The notes under the pieces: generated by a model | Databases searched by the model: none | The model's input: only the letters and a program-made list of their open reading frames with translations | Told to the model about the DNA's origin: nothing | Shown: one piece after another, positions 1-12,400 of the stretch | How the letters are laid out: the number at the start of each line of letters is the position of its first letter | Numbering within the stretch: position 1 is the first letter of the stretch | Position numbers and translations under genes: made by a program | NCBI GenBank assembly: GCA_003568945.1 | Contig: BDIP01000184.1 | Coordinates: forward strand, 1-21,289 | DNA length: 21,289 bases | Direction: 5' to 3' | From: Kipferlia bialata | Lineage: Eukaryota > Fornicata

Positions 1-25
1 CAAAAGGGGGTGTTCAGGGGTGTTT

Positions 26-41
26 CCCCCCCCCCCCCCCC
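26..41. repeat. Poly-C run of 16
   Basis: An uninterrupted run of 16 C near the left edge of the window. Its length is likely to be unreliable in sequencing and it may mark a local assembly weakness. Confidence 0.9.
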
Positions 42-156
42 TATTTCCCTCTACATATGCCCAAGCAGATACCTACCCCGTAGTGTATAGTCTATAACGC
101 TTCCTCCATATAAGGATGGGTCTATTCTTATGATGATGGAACGGGGATCATACATT

Positions 157-268
157 ACCCGTCTCTCTCTCTCCCCTCCCCTCCCCAAACTCCTTCTCTC
201 TCCCTCTCCTTTCTCTCTCCTTTCTCTCCTTCTCTCCTTCTCTCTCTCTCTCTCCCCCTCTCTCTGTC
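157..268. repeat. CT-rich low-complexity tract
   Basis: Almost pure pyrimidine sequence built from CT, CCT and TCTC units. It lies immediately upstream of the first copy of the exon 1 start, and similar but shorter (CT)n tracts separate the later copies (about 340-368 and 439-474). The tract inflates reading frames into poly-Leu/Ser, which should not be taken as protein. Confidence 0.9.
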
Positions 269-277
269 TTACTCTAG

Positions 278-335
278 GATCTTGTGCACTATTTAAATAT
301 TCATAATCTCACTGCTGCCTCTGTTGCCACATGTA

Positions 336-367
<32 letters not shown>

Positions 368-438
368 TACTCTGGGATCTTGTGCACTCTTATAATAGGC
401 ATTATCTCACTGCTGCCTCTGGTGCCACCTGTACTCTA
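278..438 (+). repeat. Two echoes of the exon 1 start, separated by (CT)n
   Basis: Copies at 278-340 and 376-438 repeat the first 63 bases of exon 1 (485-547). All three are open in the same frame, reading DLVHY.N.HNLTAAS.ATCTL with small changes. Most base differences are third-position. The first copy retains an acceptor (actctag), whereas in the second the AG has become GG (tctgg). A (CT)n tract follows each of these two copies. Confidence 0.85.
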
Positions 439-484
439 TCTCTCTCTCTCCCTCCCCCTCTCCCTCTCTCGTTCTTATCCTTAG

Positions 485-3400
485 GACCTTGTTCACTACT
501 ACAACCGACACAATCTGACTGCTGCCTCTGGTGCCACATGTACTCTGGAGTGGGATGGTATCATCAATGTATTGGAGGGGCTAAACAGGTACTGGTTAAT
601 ATATTTATATATATAAATCCATACAATTGTAAATACAATTATTACTATTCATATATATATTTTCTATGTATGGTGCATGTACTTTCGAGTGAGACGGCAT
701 CAAATACGTGCTAGATGGGCTGAATAGGTGTGAACGCTGGTTGCTAATCCGAATGCCAAGCCCAAATACCATCACCTCATTTGTTATATCCCATATCCCA
801 CTGATACGTTGATACTATATATATTCAGTTAGAATGTGGTATATTTTTTACTCCAGCGCCAAGCCCAAGGTGGCTGCCACGCTTGATGGCCACCAGTCAA
901 TATTCATTACTCAGCAGTAAGATTCTTTACACTGCTGTTATTCTTGCTAATTCTAGTGCCAAGCCCAAGGTTGCTGCCACCCTGGATGGCCACCTGCCCC
1001 AGATACTACAGCCAGTGGTGTCATGTCCCACCAGACTCAGCCAGAAGAAGAGGTATGCATATATATATGTATATATATATAGTAGTACATATATATGTGT
1101 ATATACTACAGCCCGTGGTGGCATGTCCCACCAGACTCAGCCAGAAGAAGAGGTATGCATATACATATGTATATATAGTAGTATATATTAGTACATATGT
1201 ATATACTACAGCCTGTGGTGTCATGTCCCACCAGACTCAGCCAGAAGAAGAGGAATACGTATGTTTATATATATATAGTATCACTCTTGGTTGGAGGACA
1301 TGTATATGTGGTGATAACATGCAATATATTGCAGTGTAAAAAGGGGATCCATTCAGTGGTGTCATATGTCCAACAAGACTCAGCCAGAAGAAGAGGTAAA
1401 TTTACAGAGAGAGAGATTGCGGAATATCTGGATAGTATATACTCCTGAGGAAAGACATATATATTGACATATATTGCATATGATTGGATCTCACTTGATG
1501 TACTGACTTCAGACTGGAACTGGTAGAATGCCTGCTCCAGGAGCTGCCTGTCGACAGAGGCACTCAAGGTATCTGTATTGTATACATATATATATATATA
1601 GAGAGTCAGTATCTCAGTATCTTGATACATACTGACCCAGGTGTGAGTGGTGTGTACACTGTACTAATCCGCTATATATTCACACTGTATCAGTATACTC
1701 TATATATAGAATATTCCAGTGCCTTTGTTTCATCTTGATACTGACCCAGGTGTGAGTGGTGTGTACACTGTGTTGAGCCGGTATCTGCCCCACCCTGCCG
1801 TGGCATGTCACCCCCAGCTAGAGGCAGGGGAGATAGTACATGCTATACAGAGGTATATAGAGAGGAATACAATGTATTATTATAGAATAATTTCAATACT
1901 CACCCCCAGCCACATTGGGAGGGTTGACAGACCGAGTATGTATGATGCAGCATGTCACACCCTGGCCCGAATGGTGCTGCACATGGACCCAGGCGTGTTT
2001 GAGGTACAATCTCTTAGTTAATGTATTACGCGATAGGTTTCTTACACGATATGACCGCAGGAGCACTGCATGCCTATTTTTGACTTCTGTGACAACCCAG
2101 AGGCGCCCCCATTCCATCTGATGAACGCACTATACGTGAGGTATTTGCATTTGGATTGGATTGGATATTATTAGATTATATACAGGTATTGTATATGGTG
2201 TCATTTCACCTCATGAATGCCGCATTCGTAAGCCGAGTGAGTATACAGTAGATGGTATTTGATTATGTATATGTGTGGTTGGTGTTTTACTCACGCACAG
2301 GGCCCGTGCGACTGGCAACCTCCCCCTCCTCACCTTACTGTCCACTACCAACATGCTCACAGAGGCAGTGGGGGTGGTGTCCAACGCAGTCGATGACGAG
2401 GCAGTGTCACAGGTACATATATCGTGTAGTTTTGTGTCAGGTACTCTGGAAAATCTGGATAATCGTGTAGTTTACCGTCGATGATGAGGCAGTGTCACAG
2501 GTACATATATATAGTGCAGTTTAGTAGTATTCAACGTGGTGGGTTTCTGAATTTGAGTAGATTCAACTTCTTGTCGTACAATCGTGTAGTTTGACTCCAG
2601 GCCACTACCTTCCTCTCCCTCGTTGCCCTTGGTGAGGTTGGCTCTGAGGAGGAGGGGGCAGAGATCTCAGTGCACCCCCCGCCCATAGAGATGTGTCACC
2701 TGTTGGCCAGGTATTTGAGATTAATCCCTCTCAATATATATATGATATATATATGATATGGCATTGCTCATATCTCCTTGTATCATGTATGTAATATACT
2801 GTGCACCCTCCGCCCATAGAGATGTGCCACCTGTTAGCCAGGTGAGGACAACTCACGCTGCAAGGATTAGTTCAATTTATGTATAGTATCGTAGTATACT
2901 GATATACTCACTCTTACCCCAGGAAGAGTGCCAGAGGCAGGGAGAGGGTTGGGGTTGTACATGGGACGACATGCGCTGTGTCACTGGCAAGGTGGGACAT
3001 ATATCATTGCCTCTCCATTTTATATTCTCTCAATGGTATTCCATTACTGAGAATTCCCTCCCTGTATAATTAGTATATAATCGTGATGTCTGGTTCTCTG
3101 AAGCCGGGACATGTTTCTATTTTCCTGTTTTAACTCCAGGTTGATCTCCAAGGTTGACCACACTGCCAGTGTCACTTCTACACTATGTGAGGTGTTCCCA
3201 GACATAAGGGGTGGGCAGACATCTTCTCTAGGTTAGTATCGTGTAGATTATATCCTGATAATTGAGCTTCTGTTATTCTTACGCCCAGCGCTGGAGTGCC
3301 TGATTCAACTGCTCTACACGCTGACACCCACACCGCGTAGTATTGCTACCGGCACATCAGAGGCTGTTACACTGGCCCTTGAGACCGTACCTCTAGTGCT

Positions 3401-6400
3401 TGAGAGACACACTGTACAGGTACACACTCGTATACTACGCGATATATCCTATCTTGATACGTCTGTACCTAATTTCAGGCATGCAGGCTCCTCTCTGCTT
3501 CTGCTAGGGCTATGGTATCCATGGTATCTACCAAGACAGAGAGGGACGATGCTGGAGAGAGAGATACTCTACTCTCTCCGTTGCACAAGGCACTATCTGC
3601 TGTACTAGGAGTCATTGTAGTAGCTGCTAGTGAGGAGAGAGGGAAGGGCCACAACGGCATGGACACGGTACCAAGTGCCGCCCTATATGCATGTGGTGGC
3701 AGTGTGGCCTATGTCCTTGGGTCTCTCTCCCTCCTGGGGTGCAGGGATAGTGATGTGTGGGAGGTGCTGAGGGGTGTGGGTGGTATGGTATTCCCTCTCC
3801 CAGACTGCAGTGCCAAGAAGGAGGACGGTGAGGAGGAGAGAGATAGGGATAGGGAGAGAGGCAGTGCCACAGATGAGTGTGCTGTCTCAACACCTGTGGC
3901 CAAGGTACACCATCTCATATATGTAATGTATATCCTATATATTTATCCTCTATGTGCTCATTATCAGGTCTTGGCCATAGTTGCCGTGTCCCACCACCTG
4001 GCCCTGTCCCTGATAGCACCCAGGGCTGCAGCTGACATACCATCTTACAAGGTATGAGTATATACTGATATATCATCAGGTATATACTTGGTTAGTATAT
4101 GTACACTCTAGCCCTGTCTCTGATAGCACCCAGGGCAGCAGCTGACTTACCATGTTACAAGGCAAGTGTATGGGTATACATATATGGTATATGAACAACC
4201 CACATCGATCCACTGTTTATGTATCAAAATACAAGTCCATGTACATACATATATGTATTCTATTGATTTTTGTATGCAAGTATAGTATATACATATACAT
4301 ACACAATATATATCTACTATACCCTCTGACGTCCAGGGTCTGGATGCTGCTACAGTCAAGTTCGCTTCTGAGGCACCTGAACTGCCAGGTATGTATGAAA
4401 TATATATATGTTTGTATGAAGAGAGGGGTGATGATCTATCAATAGTCTGTCAGTTATACATTCCCTATCCACTCATATCCACTCTCTCTTCTGTCTAATC
4501 TCTCTTACTCAACTGTCGATATGAACCTTCTTTGATACCAAAAGGCCATAGATATGCCCTGCTCTACTCTGCTGTTGATCAATATCCATCTCTTCTACCT
4601 CATATATACCATGTAATCTCTGTAATAATCCGCTTTCTTCTGACTTTAGGCGGGCTTAGATATGCCCTTCTGTGCTCTGCCTCTGGCATGAGATTGAGAG
4701 ACACTCACACCTTCAAGGAGGCACTCTCTCCTGTACTGTCTGTACTTGGGGTACTATCAGGCCTGGTACACACGACACTATCAAGCCAGGTATTGTATCT
4801 GGCAGACAGTTTTACCACATGGACTAGTCCGTATAGTTGATACATGTATATACCTGTATAAGCATCTTTTTTCCTGACTCCAGCCCATCGGCAACGTCAA
4901 TGTGTGCAAGAGTGCCCAGACTGTCAGAAGGTATCACAATCATAATCGATTATTGTAGAATATATCTTCAGGTTTCATTGTTAGTATCAGTATTGGTATC
5001 AGTATTGGTATCAGTAGAGTCTGATACTTAGGTCCTTCGGAGCCGGTCACACCACATGTGACGCCCTCAACACTGTCCTCTTGGGAGGCGGTGCAGACAT
5101 GTCGCCATGGACAGGTAGTGTAGTGTATACATATACATAATATAGAGAGAAAGATGGTGAGCTTTGTATTGTCTACCTTTACATATTTGGAAGAGAAGTA
5201 TATACATGTCTCCATGGACTAGTAAATGAGTATGTATATATTTATGTTTAGACATGGATATATATTGAACGTCTTACGAGTAGGTTACTTCCCTGTGGCT
5301 GCCCTGTCCGTCCTCTCCACCCACTCCACTGTGACAGACAGGGTGGAGGACAGACAGAGTGCATGGGGGGAGACAGCTGTGATGGAGGTGAGTACATATA
5401 CATATCTATTTACCCTATATACACTATTATATTGCATATAATGTTGTGTTATATAGGGTGGAGGACAGACAGAGTGCATGGGGGGAGACCGCTGTTATGG
5501 AAGTGAGTACATATAAGTACATCTATATATACATCTCTCTACTCTATAGATATATACAATGTGTATAGTGTGGTGACAGACAGGGTGGAGGACAGACAGA
5601 GTGTGTGGGGGAAGACGGCTGTTTTGGAGGTAATCCTATACATATATACTACTCTTCAGTTAGTCTCTCTAGTTACATTCAAGTATCTCTCTATATACCC
5701 ATATATGTGAATAGGAGTGTGTATGTCTATGTGTGTCTCTATCCTCTCATCCCCAGTACCACCTGAGGAGCATCGCCCCCACTGTGACTGCACCCCTATC
5801 CCTTAATCTACACGATATGCATCGCGTAGAGTCACTCTGCGATGACCCTTTATGTCCTGTACCATGTCCGGTGGAGTTCTACAATGCAGCACCCTCTAAT
5901 GGCACCCTACCTGTTGGTGTCACTGCCCTCACTGCATCTCAGTCCATATCGCTATTGGATGTACTCGACACTATCAAGGAGTCTTATAACAAGGTATATA
6001 TAGTATGCAACAAGTATACTGTGTGTGTTTATTGTATGTTCGTCCATATCGCTGTTGGATGTGCTGGATACAGTCAAGGAGTCTTACAGTCAGGTAACGA
6101 TATCACTTGTCCAATACATGTATCCATACTGAAGATATAGATAGACTTGTCATAATACCAACCATCAGACGACTGACGCTGCCATTAGGATATCACTGGC
6201 CCTAGTCCTCTCCCATGCCTCTGCTGTCTATGCACCTCTGAAAGATAGTGCAGTGGCAGAGATGACATCCATCTTAGTAGCCCCATCTATGGTAGGGCAT
6301 TTGTGTAAGCATATACATATAGACTGACTATGTAATCTATATATGCACCCTTGAAGGATAGTGCAGTGGCAGAGATGGTCTCTATCTTGGTGGCACCCTC

Positions 6401-9400
6401 AATATATTATTAGTATAGAGTAACATACAGTAGTTTACTGCCATTGATCCCTCCAGGACCAGAGAATGCAAGACGTCGAGTATATGCTACTATGATGTAT
6501 ATATGTTTATACATACATGGTATGTATGGTATACAAATAATACTAACCCCTTCAGGACCAGAGGATGCAGGACGCCAAGTATGAGAGAGAGAGAGTATCA
6601 TCAACCAGACGTAGCAGAAGGGGTCACGATGAGGACGAGAACATGTTCCTCACCGCTGCTGACATGTCCTGTCCTGCCCTGGTTGGGCTGATGCCTGCAC
6701 TCTGCCGCTTGTCACACAAGGTATGGCACTCTTTTCAGCATGCTGAACTGTTTTATAGGTAGGTACTCTTTCTGTATTGTCTCAATTGGAGAGCTCATAT
6801 TTCTGGTCACACATATGGTGATCTATATTATGAATACACTGCCACTAACCCCAGGCATCCCTCTCTGCCCCTCCCCCTGACGATGGCTACGAGGGTGATC
6901 AGCCTCTGACATGGAGCCACCTGGCACTGATGGCACTACTCGAAGCAAGGTATATGCTATTCTACGCGATGATGTGTATTCCATGTAGGCTAACCTTCAG
7001 GGATGACTGGCAAAAGGACCGACGTGACCTCAGACAGTCCCAGACACTTTCGGTCAACACTCTGCCATATGTGCCAGAGAGTCGCGTAGCCAGACTTGCA
7101 AAGTATGACTGAACACATATCATAAGTCTCTCATAATTATTACGCGATTACTGACATTAGGGTGTGCTCCAAGCAGCAGAGGATAGCCCTATTTCCCACT
7201 GACATGGCGCTACTTACCTGCCCTGTCTGGCTGAGGTATGTAGTTCATGAAGAGTTACTCATTAGAATTATTTTACTATGCATAATATCCTATGGAACAC
7301 TATCTTTGGGTTGGGTCCTACCACCAGGTACTCCCTGCCTGACCCTGTTGAGAACTCTGACACTCCCTATGTGACTGTACCTGTTGTACTGGGACATATA
7401 GTGGAGCCAGTGCAGACCAAGGTACTCAAGGATGACCAAAGGCTGACAGGGCCTGTGCTGCAAGGTATGAAGGGAAAACATATATCCTGTCTTCGAGGGC
7501 GACAGGGCCCTGGTTGCCCTGATATACTCTACTGTATATAGTATGTACATACTCACACCAGGTTGTGTTACCCGTATCATGACCCATGCCCTCCAAGACA
7601 CCCTGGCTGCATGTGTGGCACATGCGAAGCAGAAGGTACTATGTGGTATTTGTTGTTACTTTTGGAAGATACATGTCTATATATATAGGTAGTTGTGGTG
7701 TTCCATGTCCTGTAAGACACCCTTGCTGTATGTGTGGCACATGCTTAGCAGAAGGTATTGAATATATGCAGATCATACATATTATTGATGAACATTCATA
7801 CTTTCAAAGTATGTATGTAGGCCGTCTATCTCTAACACTAGGCAACCAATGGGGCTACTCCCACTGAGGATCCTGACACCCCTGCTCGCAAGTCCCAGTC
7901 TCGGAGGGTGAGGAGCAGACACAACAGTCCAGGTGACGACATATTAGAAATGTATTTGCACATAGATCATCTGCCGTCAGACTCTCTCCCCCTCTCTATA
8001 TAGATATTTATATATATATTGTTTAAACATATGTTTGAATACACCTAACCACAGGCACGAACCTCCTAGACGTCGAGGACGAGAGAGAGAGAGAGCAGCG
8101 CAGGAGGGATGCCATACCCACTGTGGAGCACTGGACACACCAGAAGTGCAGAGATTTAACGCACAACATGCTATTCGTGGTGTTCCCTGAGGTATGTTCC
8201 ATAGTATACTGTATATGTATGCCCATCAGAAATGCAGGACTATAACGCTATACCAGTTTGTTGTCTTCCCGGAGGTATATACTGAAAATGTTTTATCCAT
8301 ATTGGGTTCTTTACCTACAGACTGCACAGAAGTATTGTATGACTTTTCTTACGCGATTACTGACCCCTTTAGGAGGAGGAGCAGACCATGAATGACATGC
8401 TGGACGGAGAGGAGTCTCGGTCGTCAGATGAGTCTCCACTGGTCAAGCGCAGGATCAAGAGAGGTCGTCAGGACAAGAACCACATCACGTGCTGCGGAAC
8501 TATGCGATACCAGGTATATTGGGGTTAACTGGGAAGATTAGTGACATTCTGTCTATTTCCTGTCTTCCCTGATATATGTACTTGCCATTCTGCTTAATTA
8601 TAGTTTCTATTCCTATTAATGATTTCAATATAGTTTCATTCCTATTAGTGATTCTTTACTCCCAGGTTGCCAGGTCCATTCTATTCCTCTTGGGTGACAT
8701 TGAGAACGCATTCTTAAAGAGGTGAAATGCATTGTATTCTCAAATTTTATCTCTTTACTTTGTACACTACTATATATTCAGTTGCAAACATTGCTGTTGC
8801 CTCACTCCAGGCCCAGGGATGGTCCTGGGACTTTGACTCTTCCAGTACATAAACAACTATCTTAATATCGTTCTATAATAAATAGTAGACTACTGATAGT
8901 AGTGTATATGGTTTCTCACAACAGATCCAGGGATGGCCTGGGTCTTGGCCTGCTGACATCATCATTGGACCCAGCTGTGAGGATGGGAGGTATATCTATA
9001 AGTATGAAATAATATATATTATTAGTATAGTGATGACAGTGAGTGTTGGACTCAGTCTTCACGGCGGTAGATATTTGTCTCAATATCGGTTTCTTTCCTA
9101 TGTGTCTCATCACTTGTCATATTTGCTCTTCGAAAAAGGCTAAATCACGGTCGTCAACGTATATCTCCCTAGATCTCACCCTTTAGGCGTCTGCGCTCTT
9201 CTGGAGTATGCCTCAAAGAGACCCACTGATGAGTTTGTACAGGAGTGCATCGGCAAGATGTGCTCTGTGGCCACGTCAGTACTCCTACCTAAGGTTTGTA
9301 TATATTATATATTAATATATATGTCTGCATGCACAATCTGTCCTCCTTCCTAAGGTTTGTATACTCCACGTTCTCTATAGATTTACAGTGAACATAATAT

Positions 9401-12400
9401 TTTGTGAAAGTGACTAGTGTTCCCATACTTATCCCAGGTCTTCAAGGTGGATAGGAGGGATGGCACAAAGACTGAGGTCCCCGAGGAGTTGGATGCCGTG
9501 ACTGTGTCTGTGGTGTGGCTCTTGAGGATGAGTCTACCGGTGTTGACAGGTATTTTATCTATCTCAACCTTCCATGGTGACATTCTAGTCTTCGGCGGTA
9601 TTCACTGAATAGTATTCACTGAATCTGACAGTGTTATACTAACCCCATCAGGTGGTGTGGCTTCCATTGTCCGGTCTGCTGTTCTCAAGGCCACCACATC
9701 CAGAGACAGGGACAGAGTGCTAAAGTAAGTACTATAATGGTATTCAGCATTTGCTGAGAATGTGCTGAACCCTGTCACTTGGTAACTCTGCTATTGGCCT
9801 TCAGTTAAAGATTGCAAATTGCATATCTGACCCCAAGATATGACTCTGTCAGAGCCATGTTAGCTGCTAGTGAGAATGACAATGAAGGAGAGAGAGATAC
9901 AGGCCTAGCCAGACTGGTACTACCAGCAGCCACAGCCATGGTGGAGAGTGGGCATAGCCTATATAGGTGTGTAGTATGGTATACATATTATATATATATG
10001 TATATATAGTGTATGGAGTGTTACAGCCATAGCCATGGTGGAGAGTGGGCATTCATTGTATCGGTGAGTAATATGATATGTTAAGAGAATTTGTATTTAT
10101 ATCTTTATGGAGCTTCTCCCCGCGTGTCACTGCCATGGTTGAGAGTATACACAGTCTGTATAGGTTAGCCATAGTACTATGTTCACACACTGTCTATATA
10201 TATTAGAGGTGTTGTATGACTTTCTTAACCCCCAGGGTCCACTCCGACTCCCAAGGCCTCCCCCCTGACCAGGATGTGTGGGGCATGGTAGACACAGATA
10301 CACACGTAGGACAGGTGAGGGATGAATTTACACTGTAGATTTATACTGAATGGTGAAGCAATACCTTATCTCCCCCCTGACCAGGATGTGTGGGGTATGG
10401 TGGATGGCAACACACACGTGGGACAGGTGGGAGATGTAATATGACTATAGACTTATACTATAGTATAGTGTAGTTGTATCGTATCTCCCCCCTGGCCAGG
10501 ATGTTTTGGGCATGGTAGACACAGACACACACGTGGGACAGGTCATATGCCGTCTATATGTAGTACTTTACAGCACGCACTCTTCATGTAATATCCAACG
10601 TGCAGGTCTTCCGCATCGCTGTGTCCTGTCTCTCCAGACAGCAGCAGCCCATGCCGGCCATACAGGCATACAGGTATGATACCAGTCTATATATTTTAGC
10701 TATATTCATCAATATATACACCTACAATGGTTATTGTTCTGCTTCCTGCTATTTAACCATCAGGAAGAGTGTGTTGCGCAAGGCCAGAGACGCTGCCAGA
10801 GCATCAAGGTATGGTCAATAAGCGATGCTTTATACAATCTGTGACGGTCAATTCATTTTCCTTCTGTTTCATTTCTTATCAAATAGGAAGGCCACCGCTG
10901 CCCCTGAGACTGGTGTCAAGAGACCCTCTAGGGGCAGACCTACGAGAAGGGCATCAACTAGAGGAAGTAGGGCCAAGAGGCGACCCACCCAGTCTGACCC
11001 ATACATTGACACACTGAGCAAGGGACTGGGCCTGGCATTTGAGGTGTGTATGAGTATTCTGAGTACATGTATTTGATGGTTGTGGTGATATTTAAGTTCT
11101 TAGTCACACCCAGGCTCAGTCCCAGGATGTTGATGAAGATGACAGTCACGAGGAGTCAGAGGCAGAGTCAGAGGGAGAGGGGGAGGGAGAGAGTGGTGTT
11201 GCAGGATGCACAGCTGGCAGTGTGTGCGTGGGTGTCCTGCTTGCTGCATGTGCAGTCTCCATGCTAGGTGTGTCTGATATATCATCCATAAACCATGAAT
11301 CATTCACTTTCTCTCTCTTTGGTAGAGATACTATTTGGTCGACTGACGTGAAATGGGTTATTGAAATGGGTATTTTAATGGTTGATTCTTCCTTCTGTCT
11401 CTTACCCTAGGCATCCCAGACTATGTGCTGCAGTACTTCCCAGCAGAGAAGGACGCCCCTGAGGTACGTGGACCTGTAACATCTAAGTACTCACAGTTTG
11501 ATACACTCACACTATGCTTTCCTCTAAGCTTGACACTGTATCCTTGCCCGAGACTCTAGAGTTTTCATGTACTCAATTACGATACTACGCATTACGTACT
11601 CACTCTAGGTTGACACTGTCACCTTGCCCAAGACTATAGAGGGCATGGATAGCATCTGCCAACAGATGCAGCCATCGGAGTTATATGCATTCACCAACCA
11701 GCTTAAGGTTTGTGTGTCCACTGTAGTGCTACTTGGTACATTCTACCTTTTCATATATACTGGATACAAATACTATGTCATTCTGACTCGAGATCCTGCT
11801 CCATGAGGCAGAGTCCTCCCCAGATTCACCTCTTGCACAGCTGTGTGCTATAGGTAGCGCCATCCACTCACTAGGACTGTCAAGGTAGGCATGGTGGTAT
11901 CTCTGTCCATATGAGAGTATTACCCACAAGTACAGGTGTTTGCCCATATACATGAATATCTTCCCTCCATCCCAATGATTGGTGGATGTTTCTCACTTCC
12001 AGGTGGCTGTATCCCAATGGCACATGGTCCGTTGTGGAGGCAGTGTCCACCCTGGTACAGTCACAGTATATGGAGGGCGCCACCATATCCACACATACCA
12101 ACACCCCACTAGACACAATGTCGGAAAGTGTTCTAACCATTGATGGTGTCTATCAGTACGACCTGGATGAGCAAGAGGGAGAAGAGAGAGAGAACGCCAG
12201 TGCCAAGCCTCCGTCGAGGTCACTTACGGCAGTCATTTGTAGTCTATTGACTGACGTTCATACAGCTATAGTGGATCACGAGTCACAGGCAGAGAGAGAG
12301 AGACTGGCCAAGGCCGCAGAGGAGGCAGACGTGGTAGAGATCATTCCATCTAGTGGTGCCTCGCCTGAGGATGATAACACTCCTGGCATCCCATCCTTCA

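Larger units (their letters stand above)
1..484 (+). other. Upstream intron or flank, pyrimidine-rich, no supported exon
   Basis: No exon could be placed here. The stretch holds a run of 16 C at 26-41, a CT-rich tract from about 157 to 268, and two extra copies of the start of the first exon (278-340 and 376-438). Exon 1 opens at 485 in reading phase 0 after a normal acceptor (ccttag), so an upstream exon or start must lie to the left or in sequence I cannot recognise. An ATG run at 132-140 leads into a CT-repeat frame of low complexity and is not convincing as a start. Confidence 0.55.
485..3419 (+). other. ATM: Exons 1-11: N-terminal helical region (codons about 1-359)
   Basis: Eleven small exons (56 to 133 bases) encode leucine-rich amphipathic segments such as LELVECLLQELPVD, LPLLTLLSTTNMLTEAV and ALECLIQLLYTLTPT. 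This pattern suits an alpha-solenoid of HEAT-like repeats, the known N-terminal architecture of ATM and other PIKKs. No individual repeat family can be assigned by eye. Most phase-2 introns here interrupt an AG|G arginine codon. Assignment to the kinase gene rests on unbroken phase continuity with the downstream exons, not on direct similarity to ATM. Confidence 0.55.
3968..8721 (+). other. ATM: Exons 13-30: solenoid with charged linkers (codons about 502-1148)
   Basis: Eighteen exons of 47 to 237 bases. Helical segments alternate with polar, probably disordered linkers: a Ser/Arg-rich linker (TPARKSQSRRVRSRH) in exon 27, and in exon 29 an acidic-then-basic linker ending KRRIKRGRQDK, which could act as a nuclear localisation signal. 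Exon 28 carries VEHWTHQKCRDLTHNMLFVV. I do not recognise a named domain. The placement is consistent with the long variable N-terminal solenoid of ATM-type kinases. Confidence 0.55.
8925..10808 (+). other. ATM: Exons 31-38: solenoid (codons about 1149-1374)
   Basis: Eight exons of 45 to 129 bases encode helical segments including GVCALLEYASKRPTDEFVQE, TVSVVWLLRMSLPVLTGGVA and VFRIAVSCLSRQQQPMPAIQ. Several junctions are noteworthy: exon 34 ends inside the donor gtaagt, exon 35 uses the acceptor ccccaag, and the introns after exons 35 and 36 each contain two extra copies of the exon end. No family-specific motif is visible; the solenoid role is inferred from position. Confidence 0.55.

Noticed and set aside
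132-300. ATG run as the translation start of the gene
   Set aside because: The frame runs into CT repeat and then a stop, and no donor connects it convincingly in phase 0 to exon 1.
284-484. Poly-Leu/Ser open frames across the CT repeats
   Set aside because: They are translations of simple (CT)n sequence. The true exon starts at 485 in a frame continuous with downstream exons.
960-1400. Regularly spaced direct repeats resembling a CRISPR-like or minisatellite array
   Set aside because: The repeated unit is the end of exon 2 with its donor. Spacers are low-complexity TA and the context is eukaryotic intron.
3627-3918. Minus-strand open frames opposite exon 12
   Set aside because: They are rich in Pro, His and Ser from antisense of a coding exon and show no start context or similarity I can recognise.
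8990-9186. Possible boundary between two separate genes
   Set aside because: The phase carries through (phase 1 before and after), the intron is only 197 bases with normal splice sites, and there is no stop, poly-A signal or new start here.
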